Below are positions 44,486-53,119 of a stretch of DNA of 64,000 bases, piece by piece; within the stretch, counting starts at the first letter, position 1; each line of letters begins with the position of its first letter. This DNA is from an uncultured Tateyamaria sp. (GTDB taxonomy: Bacteria; Pseudomonadota; Alphaproteobacteria; Rhodobacterales; Rhodobacteraceae): NCBI RefSeq assembly GCF_947496075.1, contig NZ_CANMBJ010000002.1, positions 248,001-312,000 on the forward strand. The letters are read 5' to 3'. Under the pieces are notes generated by a model. That model searched no databases, had not been told where the DNA came from, and saw nothing but the letters and a program-made list of their open reading frames with translations. Position numbers and translations under genes: made by a program.

Positions 44486-44575
44486 GAAACTGCACAGTTT
44501 CAGGCTTAAACCGCGATATTCGGCCGGTCTGAAATCCCCGGGTTTCGACCGGTTTTCCGCAAACTGCACAGTTTC
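44486..44575. promoter_or_regulatory. Two copies of an AAACTG-CA-CAGTTT inverted repeat with a third dyad between
   Basis: GAAACTGCACAGTTTC occurs at 44486-44501 and AAACTGCACAGTTTC at 44561-44575; the centres are 74 bases apart, about seven helical turns, so both face the same side of DNA. Between them CCGGTCTGAAAT and GTTTCGACCGG form another interrupted dyad. The block sits in the 366-base gap between rplY (ends 44746) and pth (starts 44380). It looks like a cooperative operator for pth. No regulator is recognised. Confidence 0.5.
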
Positions 44576-44683
44576 ACCACCAAATTGCGCACATTGCCCG
44601 TCCCATGGCCGTTAACGCATTGGTATGCATTAACCTTTGCGCCGAGGGGGTTACGTTTTGTTAAGGATCGGTGGCCTGACCCC

Positions 44684-44717
44684 AAAACAAAAGGGCCGCC
44701 CCGATCAGGAGCGGCCC
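44684..44717 (-). terminator. Rho-independent terminator of rplY
   Basis: On the minus strand GGGCCGC/GCGGCCC (44711-44717 and 44693-44699) form a stem with an 11-base loop, followed by TTTTGTTTTGG. It is 29 bases after the rplY stop. Confidence 0.8.
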
Positions 44718-44745
44718 TCGTACTATTGGTCCGTGGCAGGACGCT

Positions 44746-45393
44746 TTATTCTTCACCACCCTCTTCGGTGGTGGCCTCTTCGGCTTCGTCCTCAGCACCT
44801 TCTTCGTTCTCGGAAGACCGCAGGCCGGACGGCGCGGTGATCGTCGCGATCACAAAGTCACGGTCGATGGTCGGCTTGGCGCCTGCGGGCAGTGTCACCG
44901 ACGAGATGGTGATGCTGTCGCCGACTTCGGCTTCGCTGACGTCGATGCTGATGCTTTCAGGGATATCACCGGCTGTCACGACCAGTTCCACCTCGGGGCG
45001 GACCAGCGACAGCACGCCGCCTTTTTTCAGGCCGGGCGAGACGTCTTCACCTTCCACATCAACACCGATGAACAGGTTGATCTTGGTGGTGCGGCGCAGG
45101 CGCATGAAGTCCACGTGCGTCGGCAGGTCCTTGACCACGTCGCGCTGCACGTCGCGGCAGATCACGCGCACGTCGTCGTGGCCGTCGACCTTCATGTTGA
45201 ACAGGGTCGACTTGAAGCGACCGGCTTTCAACATTTTCAGCAGCTTGTTGAAGGGCAGATTGATTGGCAGCGGATCGTTGTCACCACCAAAAACAATCCC
45301 TGGAACCATGCCGTCGCGGCGGGCCTGACGAGCGGCGCCCTTGCCTGTCCCCGTACGTTCCAGGGCTTCGAGATCAGGAATCTCTCCAGCCAT
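44746..45393 (-). CDS. rplY: 50S ribosomal protein L25/general stress protein Ctc
   Basis: A 215-residue long-form L25 (Ctc). The N-terminal L25 domain starts [21 protein letters not shown] and continues to HVDFMRL; the C-terminal TL5 beta domain covers about 100-190. The last 20 residues are almost all Glu/Ala/Gly. It binds 5S rRNA. GGAG lies 9 bases before the start at 45393, with the ATG at GAAATACTATG. The gene is divergent from the MFS gene. Confidence 0.93.
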   Translation of the reverse strand: MAGEIPDLEALERTGTGKGAARQARRDGMVPGIVFGGDNDPLPINLPFNKLLKMLKAGRFKSTLFNMKVDGHDDVRVICRDVQRDVVKDLPTHVDFMRLRRTTKINLFIGVDVEGEDVSPGLKKGGVLSLVRPEVELVVTAGDIPESISIDVSEAEVGDSITISSVTLPAGAKPTIDRDFVIATITAPSGLRSSENEEGAEDEAEEATTEEGGEE

Positions 45394-45541
45394 AGTATTT
45401 CTCCAAAGTTAGGGCAGGGTGCCTCCAAGGCTGTCACCCCGCGTGAAGGCTGCGTCTTAGACCGGTTCCCGCCGCTTGAAAAGATGCAAAATGCGCAGTC
45501 TGGGGCTGGACCATGGCAGCGGCCCGTGTCACCGCTTGGTC

Positions 45542-46714
45542 ATGCGGATATTGAGCGATCTCTTTGCGTCTCGCCGCGCTTTGGCGGGCTTTGTTGTCGT
45601 TGGCTTTGGCTGGGCCGCGTTTTCGGCGCAGATGCCTGTGATCAAGGCGCAGGTGGGCGTGGGCGACGGGGCCTGGGGCACGCTGATCCTGATCGGGTCG
45701 ACCGGTGCATTGATGGCGATGTGGCTCGCACCATTGTTCTATCGTCTGTTCGGGCGGTGGGCGATGATCGTGGGGGCGGCCTGCATGGTGGCGGGGTTCG
45801 TGTTGGCCGGTGCTGCGCATACGCCCATTGTCATTGGCATCGCGCTTTTCTTTGCGGCCGGGGGCTCCGGCATTGCGGATGTGTTGGCCAATGCCGAGGT
45901 CAGCGAGGCCGAGGCGGATACGGGCCGCAGTCTGATGAATCTGAACCACGGCTTGTTCTCGGTTGCCTATGCGGTGGCCGCGATCGGGGTTGGGATTGCG
46001 CGTGAGGGCGGGTTTGGCCCCGTCGCGGTCTTTGCTGCCATGGGCTTGGCCGTCGCCGTCCTGTTCCCGTGGATGGTGCTGCCCATGCGCGCGCAGGCCG
46101 AGGAAGACGCACAGGACGCGACGGGCATGCCCCGTGCCCTTGTGTGGGTCGGTGGACTTGTGGTTCTGGCAGCCTTCCTGGGCGAAGCGGCATCCGAAGG
46201 CTGGTCCGCGCTGCATGTCGAACGCACGCTGGGCGGTGGCCCGGCAGAGGGCGCGATGGGCCCGGCCTTGCTGGCGGTTGGCATGGCTGTTGGCCGCCTT
46301 GGCGGGCATGTGTTCGGGGCAGGTTGGCCGCCACTGCGCGTCATGATGCTGGCGTCCTGCATCGCAGGCTTCGGGCTTGCGCTGGCGGGTATGGCACCGG
46401 GGTTGAGCACGGCCTACCTTGGCTTCCTGCTGGGGGGCTTGGGGGTTTCGGTTGTCGGCCCACTGGCGCTTGGCCTTGTGGGGCAGGCCGTGCGTCCAAA
46501 ATATCGTCTGGCGGCGATTAGCCAGGCGGCAGCACTGGGATACGCTGCGTTCTTCCTTGGGCCGGTCATCATGGGCTTCGTGGCCGAAGGGTTTGGCTTG
46601 CGCGTATCCTTCTATGTCATCGCGGGCATCATGTTTGCGGTCGCGGCCATCCTGTTGCCTGCATGGAGCCGGATGCTGACGGCGCGCACCACGTCCATGT
46701 CTTCTTCTGGCTGA
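45542..46714 (+). CDS. MFS transporter, YbjJ/FucP-like
   Basis: A 390-residue, 12-helix major facilitator. The first helix GFVVVGFGWAAFSAQMPVIKAQVG resembles the YbjJ-type group, while LNHGLFSVAYAVAAIG follows in the middle. The start is uncertain: ATG 45542 (MRILSDLFASRRAL) fits the family length, an ATG at 45491 is also in frame. Substrate unknown. It ends in a G/C-rich repeat element shared with the convergent gene. Confidence 0.7.
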   Translation: MRILSDLFASRRALAGFVVVGFGWAAFSAQMPVIKAQVGVGDGAWGTLILIGSTGALMAMWLAPLFYRLFGRWAMIVGAACMVAGFVLAGAAHTPIVIGIALFFAAGGSGIADVLANAEVSEAEADTGRSLMNLNHGLFSVAYAVAAIGVGIAREGGFGPVAVFAAMGLAVAVLFPWMVLPMRAQAEEDAQDATGMPRALVWVGGLVVLAAFLGEAASEGWSALHVERTLGGGPAEGAMGPALLAVGMAVGRLGGHVFGAGWPPLRVMMLASCIAGFGLALAGMAPGLSTAYLGFLLGGLGVSVVGPLALGLVGQAVRPKYRLAAISQAAALGYAAFFLGPVIMGFVAEGFGLRVSFYVIAGIMFAVAAILLPAWSRMLTARTTSMSSSG

Positions 46715-46775
46715 AAATACCGCGGGGTCTGGGGCAGAGCCCCAGCCGGTCGCCTCAGTATAATGAGGCGAAATC
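46697..46775 (+). repeat. Dispersed G/C-rich element, TTCTGGCTGAAAATACC type
   Basis: It starts in the last codons of the MFS gene (the codons of TTCTGGCTGA include its stop), then AAAATACCGCGGGGTCTGGGGC AGA GCCCCA and a CGCCTCA/TGAGGCG stem (46751-46757 and 46764-46770). The same TTCTGGCTGAAAATACC string returns in reverse at 50505-50521. It lies between convergent genes and likely ends both transcripts. Confidence 0.6.
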
Positions 46776-46777
46776 CC

Positions 46778-47941
46778 TTACTGCCACTGGCCTTCGAAGC
46801 CTTTGGGCACCAGAAGATTATGCCGCCCGAGATTGGCCACGTTCGTCTCGCCACACAGGGCCATTGTCGTTTCCAGCTCGCGGTGAATCACGTTTAGTGC
46901 TTCCGTCACGCCAGCCTGCCCCATGGCGCCCAGCCCATAGACAAAGGCACGGCCGATATAGGTGCCTTTTGCACCCATCGCCAACGCCTTGAGCACGTCC
47001 TGACCGGAGCGGATCCCGCTGTCGAGATGCACTTCGATCTGATCGCCCACGGCGTCGAGGATCGGGGGCAGGGCGCGGATGGAGGACAGCGCACCATCAA
47101 GTTGTCGCCCGCCGTGGTTTGACACGATGATGGCGTCGGCACCGACCTTGAGCGCCATTTTCGCGTCATCCGCATCCAGAATGCCCTTGAGGATGACCTT
47201 GCCGCCCCATTGCTCTTTCAGCTTGGCGACCTTGTCCCAATCGAGGGTCGGGTCGAACTGCTCTGCCGTCCACGCGCCCAGGGATGAAGCATCGCTGATC
47301 CCGTCCACGTGGCCCACGATGTTGCCGAACTCGCGCTGTTTGGCTGACAGCATTTCGATGCCCCAGGCCCATTTGGTGGCGAGGTTCGCAAGTGTCCTGG
47401 CCGTCAGCTTGGGCGGGGCGGAGAGGCCGTTTTTCAGATCCTTGTGCCGCTGTCCAAGGATCTGCAGATCGAGCGTGATGACGAGGGCCGAACAGTTCGC
47501 ATCCTTGGCCCGCTGGATCAGGCGGCTGACATAGTCCTGATCCTTCATCGTATAAAGCTGGAACCAGAAGGGGGCGTTGGTGAAGCCTGCCACATCCTCG
47601 ATCGAGTTGATGGACATCGTCGACAGGGTGAAGGGAACGCCGAATTTTTCTGCCGCCCGCGCCGCCTTCATCTCTCCGTCGGCGTGCTGCATGCCGGTAA
47701 GGCCAACGGGGGCGAGGGCCACGGGCATCGCGACGTCCTGCCCGATCATCTGGGAAGCGGTGCTGCGCCCGGACATGTCGACGGCCACGCGCTGGCGCAG
47801 GCGAATGTCATCAAAATCGGAGGAATTGTCGCGGAATGTCTGCTCGGTCCAGCTTCCGGATTCGCAATAGTCATAGAACATCCGGGGCACGCGGCGTTCG
47901 TAGAGGCGCTTGAGATCTTCGATATTGGTGATGACGGGCAT
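46778..47941 (-). CDS. FMN-dependent alpha-hydroxy acid dehydrogenase (L-lactate dehydrogenase-like)
   Basis: A 387-residue FMN barrel enzyme. The catalytic His is in SNHGGRQLDGALS, and VPRMFYDYCESGSWTE and the phosphate-binding GIRSGQDVLKALAMGAKGTYIGRAFVYG are typical of L-lactate dehydrogenase (LldD)/hydroxyacid oxidases. It likely oxidises L-lactate or a related 2-hydroxyacid and passes electrons to quinone. The start at 47941 (MPVITNIEDLKRLYERRVPRMF) follows GAAGG. No lactate permease is beside it, so the substrate could be another 2-hydroxyacid. Confidence 0.85.
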   Translation of the reverse strand: MPVITNIEDLKRLYERRVPRMFYDYCESGSWTEQTFRDNSSDFDDIRLRQRVAVDMSGRSTASQMIGQDVAMPVALAPVGLTGMQHADGEMKAARAAEKFGVPFTLSTMSINSIEDVAGFTNAPFWFQLYTMKDQDYVSRLIQRAKDANCSALVITLDLQILGQRHKDLKNGLSAPPKLTARTLANLATKWAWGIEMLSAKQREFGNIVGHVDGISDASSLGAWTAEQFDPTLDWDKVAKLKEQWGGKVILKGILDADDAKMALKVGADAIIVSNHGGRQLDGALSSIRALPPILDAVGDQIEVHLDSGIRSGQDVLKALAMGAKGTYIGRAFVYGLGAMGQAGVTEALNVIHRELETTMALCGETNVANLGRHNLLVPKGFEGQWQ

Positions 47942-48020
47942 GGCGAACCTTCGGTATTGGTTAGGTTTGCTTACCAATTTGGTGCATTTCAGACAAGAGA
48001 TGATGTGGCGTTTAGGGTGT

Positions 48021-48085
48021 AGTACGAAATGGGACTTGTTTTGTGCGATATCGCATTATATCAGCTATATAGTTCGAAATCGCAC
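48021..48085. promoter_or_regulatory. Three related inverted-repeat sites in front of the nitroreductase-MarR pair
   Basis: GTGCGATATCGCAT (48043-48056) contains a perfect 12-base palindrome TGCGATATCGCA. AGTTCGAAATCGCAC (48071-48085) reads in reverse as GTGCGATTTCGAACT, and AGTACGAAATGGGAC (48021-48035) reads as GTCCCATTTCGTACT; all three fit GTxCxATxTCGxAx. They end 14 bases before the nitroreductase start and are likely the operator of the MarR protein encoded by the second gene. Confidence 0.6.
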
Positions 48086-48099
48086 CAATGGAGACGCCA

Positions 48100-49245
48100 A
48101 TGCCCCTATCCCGTCGTAAAACGCTTGCCCTGATTGGAGGTGGATCGATCCTCGCCGCCTCTGGTGCCGGGGCGTTTGCCGTGACCCGCACGCCGCAGAC
48201 CGCCCTGAAACCGTGGTCGCTTGCGGGCACCTATACCGAGCCCCGGATGCGGGCGCTGTCCTATGCCATCCTCGCCCCGAACCCGCACAACCGGCAGCCC
48301 TGGCAGGTTGATCTGCGCACCGCAGGCGAGGTCACGCTGCGTGTCGATACGGATCGCTTGTTGCCCCATACCGACCCGTTCAGCCGTCAGATTGTGGTGG
48401 GCCTGGGCTGTTTCCTGGAGCTGATGGTGCTGGCCGCGGCGCAGGATGGGATTGGGGTGGAGCTGGATGTGTTTCCGGATGGAGAGGACACGACCGCGCT
48501 GGACAATCGCCGGGTGGCCGTGGCGCGGTTCACGCCTGGCGCGGCAGAGCCGTCGCCTTTGTTTGCGCATGTGATGGATCGGCGATCGTTGAAAGAGCCA
48601 TATGACACCGCGCAGCCCGTGGCGCAGGCGGTGTTGCAGAGCATCATGGCACCGGTCATCCGGGGGTCGGGCGTTGAGACCGGCAATGATCCGGACCGCG
48701 TTGCGGCCCTGCGCCTGCTGACCGCCCGCGCCTTTGACATCGAGTTCGAGACGCCGCGCACTTACAAGGAAAGCGTGGACCTGTTCCGGATCGGGCATCG
48801 CGAGGTGGATGCGAACCCAGATGGCATCGACTTTTCCGGGCCGCAATTCGAGGCCCTGCGCCTGGCTGGTCTGTTCAATCGCGAGGCGGCGATGGACCGG
48901 GATGGGCTGTCTTACAGGCGGGGGCTTGAGATGGTGAAGGCCACGGCGATGATCGGCATGGCCTATGTCTGGCTGACGACGGCGGGCAACAGCCGCGCCG
49001 ATCAGATCACGGCGGGGCGCGATTGGTTGCGCCTGAACCTTGCCGCCACAGCCGCCGGGTTGGGCATGCAGCCGATGAGCCAGGCGTTGCAGGAATTCCC
49101 GGAGATGGCTGCCCTTTACGACGAAGCGCATGGGATGCTGGCGCAGGGGGGCGAAACCGTGCAAATGTTGGGGCGATTGGGCTATGGCGCGGCTGTGCCG
49201 CACAGCCCGCGTTGGGATTTGGAAAGCAAGATCGTGCATGCATGA
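48100..49245 (+). CDS. Nitroreductase-fold FMN oxidoreductase (Acg-like) with Tat-type signal
   Basis: A 381-residue protein. The N-terminus MPLSRRKTLALIGGGSILAASGAG has the twin-arginine and hydrophobic pattern of a Tat signal (SRRKTL), so it is exported folded. The rest resembles the Acg type of FMN-binding nitroreductase, with AILAPNPHNRQPW near the flavin and RDWLRLNLAATAAGLGMQPM later. Acg proteins lack strong nitroreductase activity and may store or bind flavin. ATG 48100 has GGAGA before it; an earlier ATG at 48088 does not. It overlaps the MarR gene by eight bases. Confidence 0.75.
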   Translation: MPLSRRKTLALIGGGSILAASGAGAFAVTRTPQTALKPWSLAGTYTEPRMRALSYAILAPNPHNRQPWQVDLRTAGEVTLRVDTDRLLPHTDPFSRQIVVGLGCFLELMVLAAAQDGIGVELDVFPDGEDTTALDNRRVAVARFTPGAAEPSPLFAHVMDRRSLKEPYDTAQPVAQAVLQSIMAPVIRGSGVETGNDPDRVAALRLLTARAFDIEFETPRTYKESVDLFRIGHREVDANPDGIDFSGPQFEALRLAGLFNREAAMDRDGLSYRRGLEMVKATAMIGMAYVWLTTAGNSRADQITAGRDWLRLNLAATAAGLGMQPMSQALQEFPEMAALYDEAHGMLAQGGETVQMLGRLGYGAAVPHSPRWDLESKIVHA

Positions 49246-49684
49246 CACTGACCCGTCGGTCTTTTTCGAAGTATTCAACGAGATCGGCATCATCGAACAG
49301 TTGAGCCGCGCCATCCTTGAGGCGCGGCTTCCGTATGGGCTGATTGCCCCGCATTTTTCCGTGTTGAACCATCTTACCCGTGTGTCGGATGGGCGCACGC
49401 CGATGGAGATGGCGCGCGCCTTTCAAGTGCCCAAGACATCTATGACCCACACTTTGAAGGGGCTGGAGGCACATGGGTTGGTGGAAACACGGCCCAATCC
49501 CGAGGATGGGCGATCAAAGCGCGTTTGGCTGACGCAGGCAGGCCGCGATCTGCGCGCCGAGGTGATTGCTGCCCTTGGGCCTGACTTCGCGAAGCTCACC
49601 CGAGAGTTTGACGTGGCGCGGTTGGTCGAGATCCGACCGGTGTTGAGCGATCTGCGTGCATATTTGGACGCCGCACGCGATTGA
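49238..49684 (+). CDS. MarR-family regulator
   Basis: A 148-residue MarR protein: long helices IIEQLSRAILEAR, then the recognition region MARAFQVPKTSMTHTLKGLEAHGLVET and the wing PEDGRSKRVWLTQAGRD. It overlaps the nitroreductase gene and probably represses both through the inverted repeats at 48021-48085. The inducing ligand is unknown. An ATG four bases later (49242) is out of frame. No LysR-type regulator competes. Confidence 0.88.
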   Translation: MHDTDPSVFFEVFNEIGIIEQLSRAILEARLPYGLIAPHFSVLNHLTRVSDGRTPMEMARAFQVPKTSMTHTLKGLEAHGLVETRPNPEDGRSKRVWLTQAGRDLRAEVIAALGPDFAKLTREFDVARLVEIRPVLSDLRAYLDAARD

Positions 49685-49756
49685 TGCCGGGGTGGCGCAG
49701 GACACCTGCGCCTTACGCCATTGCCCCGGCGCGGGTGGCGCGATACATGCGCGCCC

Positions 49757-50455
49757 ATGACAGAACGCCCACACCGCAACTTCTATGGACGTCTGAAGGG
49801 CAAGGCCCTGAAGGACAGTCAGAAACGTTATCTGGATGAGGACCTTGCCGCCTTGTCCCCGGGGCCCGTGTCCTGGGAGGACAATCCGGCGCGTGATCCG
49901 CTTGATCTGGATGCGCTGTTTGGGGGGAAGCCCGTCTGGCTTGAGGTTGGCTTTGGCGGTGGCGAACATCTTGTGCATCAGGCCGCTCAGAACCCGGATG
50001 TGGGCATCATTGGCGCGGAGCCGTACATCAACGGTGTCGCGATGCTGCTGGGCAAGATCCGGCGGGCCGGGGTGGACAATCTGGCGGTGCATCCCGGAGA
50101 TGCGCGGGAGCTGATGGATGTGCTGCCCGAGGCGTCGATTGACCGGGCCTTTCTGCTTTATCCCGATCCGTGGCCCAAGGCGCGCCATCACCGCCGCCGT
50201 TTCGTGACGCCGGAGCATCTGGAGCCCTTGGCCCGCCTGTTGAAGCCCGGGGCGATCTTTCGTGTGGCGACGGATATCCCGGACTATGTACGCCAGACGT
50301 TGGAAGAGGTGCCCAAGGCCGGTTTTGAATGGCTGGCCGAGCGTCCTGCTGATTGGCGGGTGCCGTGGGACGACTGGATCAGCACGCGCTATGAGCAGAA
50401 GGCGCTGCGCGAGGGGCGGGTGCCGCATTATCTGACCTTTCGGCGGGTTTCCTAG
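49757..50455 (+). CDS. trmB: tRNA (guanosine(46)-N7)-methyltransferase
   Basis: A 232-residue TrmB. It has VWLEVGFGGGEHLVHQA (SAM motif I), YPDPWPKARHHRRRFV (the PDPWPKxRHxKRR signature) and RVATDIPDYV. It methylates G46 of the tRNA variable loop. The start is ATG 49757 (MTERPHRNFYGRLKG). It ends at a G/C-rich repeat element. Confidence 0.94.
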   Translation: MTERPHRNFYGRLKGKALKDSQKRYLDEDLAALSPGPVSWEDNPARDPLDLDALFGGKPVWLEVGFGGGEHLVHQAAQNPDVGIIGAEPYINGVAMLLGKIRRAGVDNLAVHPGDARELMDVLPEASIDRAFLLYPDPWPKARHHRRRFVTPEHLEPLARLLKPGAIFRVATDIPDYVRQTLEEVPKAGFEWLAERPADWRVPWDDWISTRYEQKALREGRVPHYLTFRRVS

Positions 50456-50526
50456 GGAGATCTTGGGGGCGCTGCCCCCTGCGCGTTCCGCGCTCCCCCG
50501 AGGTATTTTCAGCCAGAAGAAGAGAC
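50454..50526 (-). repeat. Dispersed G/C-rich element, TTCTGGCTGAAAATACC type, reverse orientation
   Basis: Reading the minus strand: TTCTTCTGGCTGAAAATACC, then TCGGGGGAGCGCGGAACGCGC and GGGGGCAGCGCCCCC. The A/T-rich end is the same as in the element at 46697, in the opposite orientation. It begins at the trmB stop. The hairpin GGGGGC-AGC-GCCCCC plus the flanking T-rich part on the plus strand could terminate trmB. Confidence 0.6.
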
Positions 50527-50601
50527 AGGCGCGTGCGCGGTCTGGACGGGCTTGTGCGGGCGGGGTAGGTCTGCGCCGAAAGAATTGATGCGAGCGCAAA
50601 C

Positions 50602-51948
50602 ATGTCCAGCCACGGTGATCCGATACCCATGACCTCTTCTGCCTGTGGGCCCTTGTCGGGGACTGCAGACGTGCCGGGCGACAAGTCCATTTCGCATCGG
50701 TCCCTGATCCTGGGGGCTATGGCCGTGGGGGAGACCACGATCACCGGGTTGCTGGAAGGGCAGGATGTGTTGGACACGGGCCGGGCCATGCAGGCCTTTG
50801 GCGCCGAGGTGATCAACCATGGCGGCGGGTCGTGGTCTGTGCATGGTGTTGGTGTGGGGGGCTTTGCCGAGCCTGATCAGGTCATTGATTGCGGCAATTC
50901 CGGCACCGGGGTGCGCCTGATCATGGGGGCGATGGCGACATCCCCCATTTCCGTGACGTTTACCGGCGATGCCAGCTTGAACGGTCGCCCGATGGCGCGT
51001 GTGACCGATCCGCTGGCGCTGTTTGGTTGTGAGGCTGTGGGCCGGTCTGGGGGGCGTTTGCCCATGACCTTGGTGGGGGCCGCAGACCCGGTGCCTGTGG
51101 AGTACACCGTGCCGGTGCCTTCGGCGCAGGTGAAGTCCGCCGTGCTGCTGGCGGGGTTGAATGCGCCCGGGCAGACGGTGGTGATCGAGGCCGAGGCCAC
51201 CCGCGATCATACCGAGCGGATGCTGGCGGGGTTCGGGGCCGAGATTTCGACCGAGGTGACAGACGCGGGCCGTGTCATCACCTTGAAAGGGCAGCCGGAG
51301 CTGAAGCCGCTGCATATTGATGTGCCGCGCGATCCGTCCTCGGCCGCGTTTCCGGTCTGTGCGGCGCTGATTGTGCCCGGATCGGATGTTTTGGTGCCGA
51401 ATATTGGGTTGAACCCGACTCGGGCCGGGCTGTTCACCACGCTGCGCGAGATGGGTGCGGATCTGGTCTATGAGAATGAGCGGGAAGAGGGCGGGGAGCC
51501 AGTGGCCGATCTGCGCGTCCGGTTCTCGCCCGATCTGGTGGGCATTGAGGTGCCTGCGGAGCGTGCAGCCAGCATGATTGATGAATATCCTGTGCTGTCG
51601 GTTGTGGCGTCCTTTGCCAAAGGTCGAACGCACATGCCCGGGGTGAAGGAACTGCGCGTCAAGGAAAGTGACCGGATCGACGCGATGGCGACCGGTTTGC
51701 GTGCCGCAGGTGTGACCGTTGAGGATGGGCCGGATTGGTGGACGGTGACTGGCCTGGGTCATGGCAATGTACCGGGCGGCGTGACCTGTGCCAGCCATCT
51801 GGATCACCGGATTGCCATGTCGTTCCTTGTCATGGGGATGGCCACGCAGCAGCCGATGTCGGTGGATGATGGTGGGCCGATTGCCACGTCTTTTCCGATT
51901 TTCGAGCCGCTGATGGGTGGGCTTGGCGCGCAGTTGCGTCGCGATTGA
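50602..51948 (+). CDS. aroA: 3-phosphoshikimate 1-carboxyvinyltransferase (EPSP synthase)
   Basis: A 448-residue EPSP synthase. The shikimate/PEP contacts [27 protein letters not shown] and [13 protein letters not shown] are intact, as are KESDRIDAM and SHLDHRIAM. It makes EPSP in the shikimate pathway. The RPMARV motif resembles class II enzymes, yet the residue next to NS in NSGTG is Gly, where the known glyphosate-tolerant CP4 enzyme has Ala; tolerance cannot be read from this. The ATG at 50602 ([12 protein letters not shown]) has only a weak ribosome site. Confidence 0.94.
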   Translation: MSSHGDPIPMTSSACGPLSGTADVPGDKSISHRSLILGAMAVGETTITGLLEGQDVLDTGRAMQAFGAEVINHGGGSWSVHGVGVGGFAEPDQVIDCGNSGTGVRLIMGAMATSPISVTFTGDASLNGRPMARVTDPLALFGCEAVGRSGGRLPMTLVGAADPVPVEYTVPVPSAQVKSAVLLAGLNAPGQTVVIEAEATRDHTERMLAGFGAEISTEVTDAGRVITLKGQPELKPLHIDVPRDPSSAAFPVCAALIVPGSDVLVPNIGLNPTRAGLFTTLREMGADLVYENEREEGGEPVADLRVRFSPDLVGIEVPAERAASMIDEYPVLSVVASFAKGRTHMPGVKELRVKESDRIDAMATGLRAAGVTVEDGPDWWTVTGLGHGNVPGGVTCASHLDHRIAMSFLVMGMATQQPMSVDDGGPIATSFPIFEPLMGGLGAQLRRD

Positions 51949-51951
51949 TCC

Positions 51952-52581
51952 ATGAGTTCCGCGCCTTTCACCGTTGCGATTGATGGGCCTGCGGCGGCAG
52001 GCAAGGGGACAATCAGCCGCGCGATTGCCGCGCATTTCGGATTTGCGCATCTGGACACCGGGTTGTTGTACCGGGCGGTTGGGGCGTTGGCGCTGGACGG
52101 GGCGGACCCGATTGAGGCGGCGCGGGCGTTGTTGCCTGAGGCGCTTGAGGATGATCGGCTGCGCACGGCAGAGGTGGCGCAGGCGGCCAGCCGTGTTGCT
52201 GTCATACCAGAGGTGCGCGCCGCCCTACTGGACTTTCAACGGGATTTTGCCCGCCGTCCCGGTGGTGCGGTTCTGGATGGGCGGGACATCTGTACGGTGA
52301 TCTACCCCGATGCCGAAGCGCAGCTGTTCGTCACCGCGAGCGCCGAGGTGCGGGCGGAGCGCCGATGGAAGGAATTGTCCGGAAAGGGCGATGACCGCAC
52401 CCTGGAGCAGGTGCTGGAAGATGTGCGTATTCGGGATGCGCGGGACAGCGAGCGAGATGCGGCCCCGATGAAGCCTGCAGTGGGTGCGCGCGTCATTGAT
52501 ACCTCTGATATGTCGATTGAAGAGGCAGTCGCCGCGGCCATATCACATGTTGAGATGTGCCGAGGGGCAACCGCCACCTAG
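51952..52581 (+). CDS. cmk: (d)CMP kinase
   Basis: A 209-residue cytidylate kinase with P-loop [15 protein letters not shown], the CMP-binding [11 protein letters not shown] and the [14 protein letters not shown] motif, followed by the RWKELSGKG lid. It phosphorylates CMP and dCMP. It follows aroA by 3 bases. In most alphaproteobacteria cmk is next to rpsA; here rpsA is 16 kb away on the same strand, so the usual cmk-rpsA pair has been split. Its stop overlaps that of the convergent gene by four bases. Confidence 0.94.
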   Translation: MSSAPFTVAIDGPAAAGKGTISRAIAAHFGFAHLDTGLLYRAVGALALDGADPIEAARALLPEALEDDRLRTAEVAQAASRVAVIPEVRAALLDFQRDFARRPGGAVLDGRDICTVIYPDAEAQLFVTASAEVRAERRWKELSGKGDDRTLEQVLEDVRIRDARDSERDAAPMKPAVGARVIDTSDMSIEEAVAAAISHVEMCRGATAT

Positions 52582-53015
52582 CCGGCTTGCAATGCGCAGT
52601 TCAATTCTGCCGAATCGACGATGACATAGGACGTGCAGGTGATCCGCCACTCCCCATCCGCGCCCCGTTTCAGGAGCGAGAATGCAGGATAAGGTTGCTG
52701 CACCAGAATATCCCGACTGAGCAGCCGGGTTTCATGTGTCGCTGCAACTTCGTTATCGCTTCGGAAGCTTGCTGACACGCAATGGCGGGCCATTATGGTC
52801 ACCTGCTGTTTGACCAGGTGAGCGTGTACCGCGTCGAATGTGGTCTTCAGATCTGCACGGGTGTGTATCTGGCGCTGCCCTTCAAGCGTTTCCAGATCGT
52901 AGGGAAAAGAGAAGCACTGGGCAAAGCTTTCAAAATCTCCCGACATCAATGCAGTCCCGGTGCGCGCAAGCAGATGCTCTGAAACTTCAGATGGGGATCG
53001 TAAGTCGTTCGACAT
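52578..53015 (-). CDS. NTF2-like/SnoaL-fold protein, unknown
   Basis: About 145 residues from ATG 53015 ([16 protein letters not shown]). The pattern [50 protein letters not shown] and [15 protein letters not shown] suits an NTF2-like cone fold. The further upstream codons to 53093 have no clear ribosome site. No catalytic residues can be named. It is convergent with cmk and upstream is the trpA terminator. Confidence 0.5.
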   Translation of the reverse strand: MSNDLRSPSEVSEHLLARTGTALMSGDFESFAQCFSFPYDLETLEGQRQIHTRADLKTTFDAVHAHLVKQQVTIMARHCVSASFRSDNEVAATHETRLLSRDILVQQPYPAFSLLKRGADGEWRITCTSYVIVDSAELNCALQAG

Positions 53016-53079
53016 CGTTAACCACTGTTCAGGTACTCGTACAACTGTGCCACATTTGTAAAAAAACTCAATGATTTCA

Positions 53080-53101
53080 GAAATTTCCCGCAAGGCGGGA
53101 A
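53080..53101 (-). terminator. Probable terminator after trpA
   Basis: TTCCCGC/GCGGGAA arms of 7 bases with loop CTT (minus strand), then ATTTCT, located 19 bases after the trpA stop. The T-run is short. Confidence 0.6.
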
Positions 53102-53119
53102 GTCTGTTTCTTGAGTGGG

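Noticed and set aside
50602-51948. Glyphosate-tolerant EPSP synthase
   Set aside because: The position corresponding to the Ala of the tolerant CP4 enzyme is Gly in NSGTG, so there is no sequence support for tolerance.
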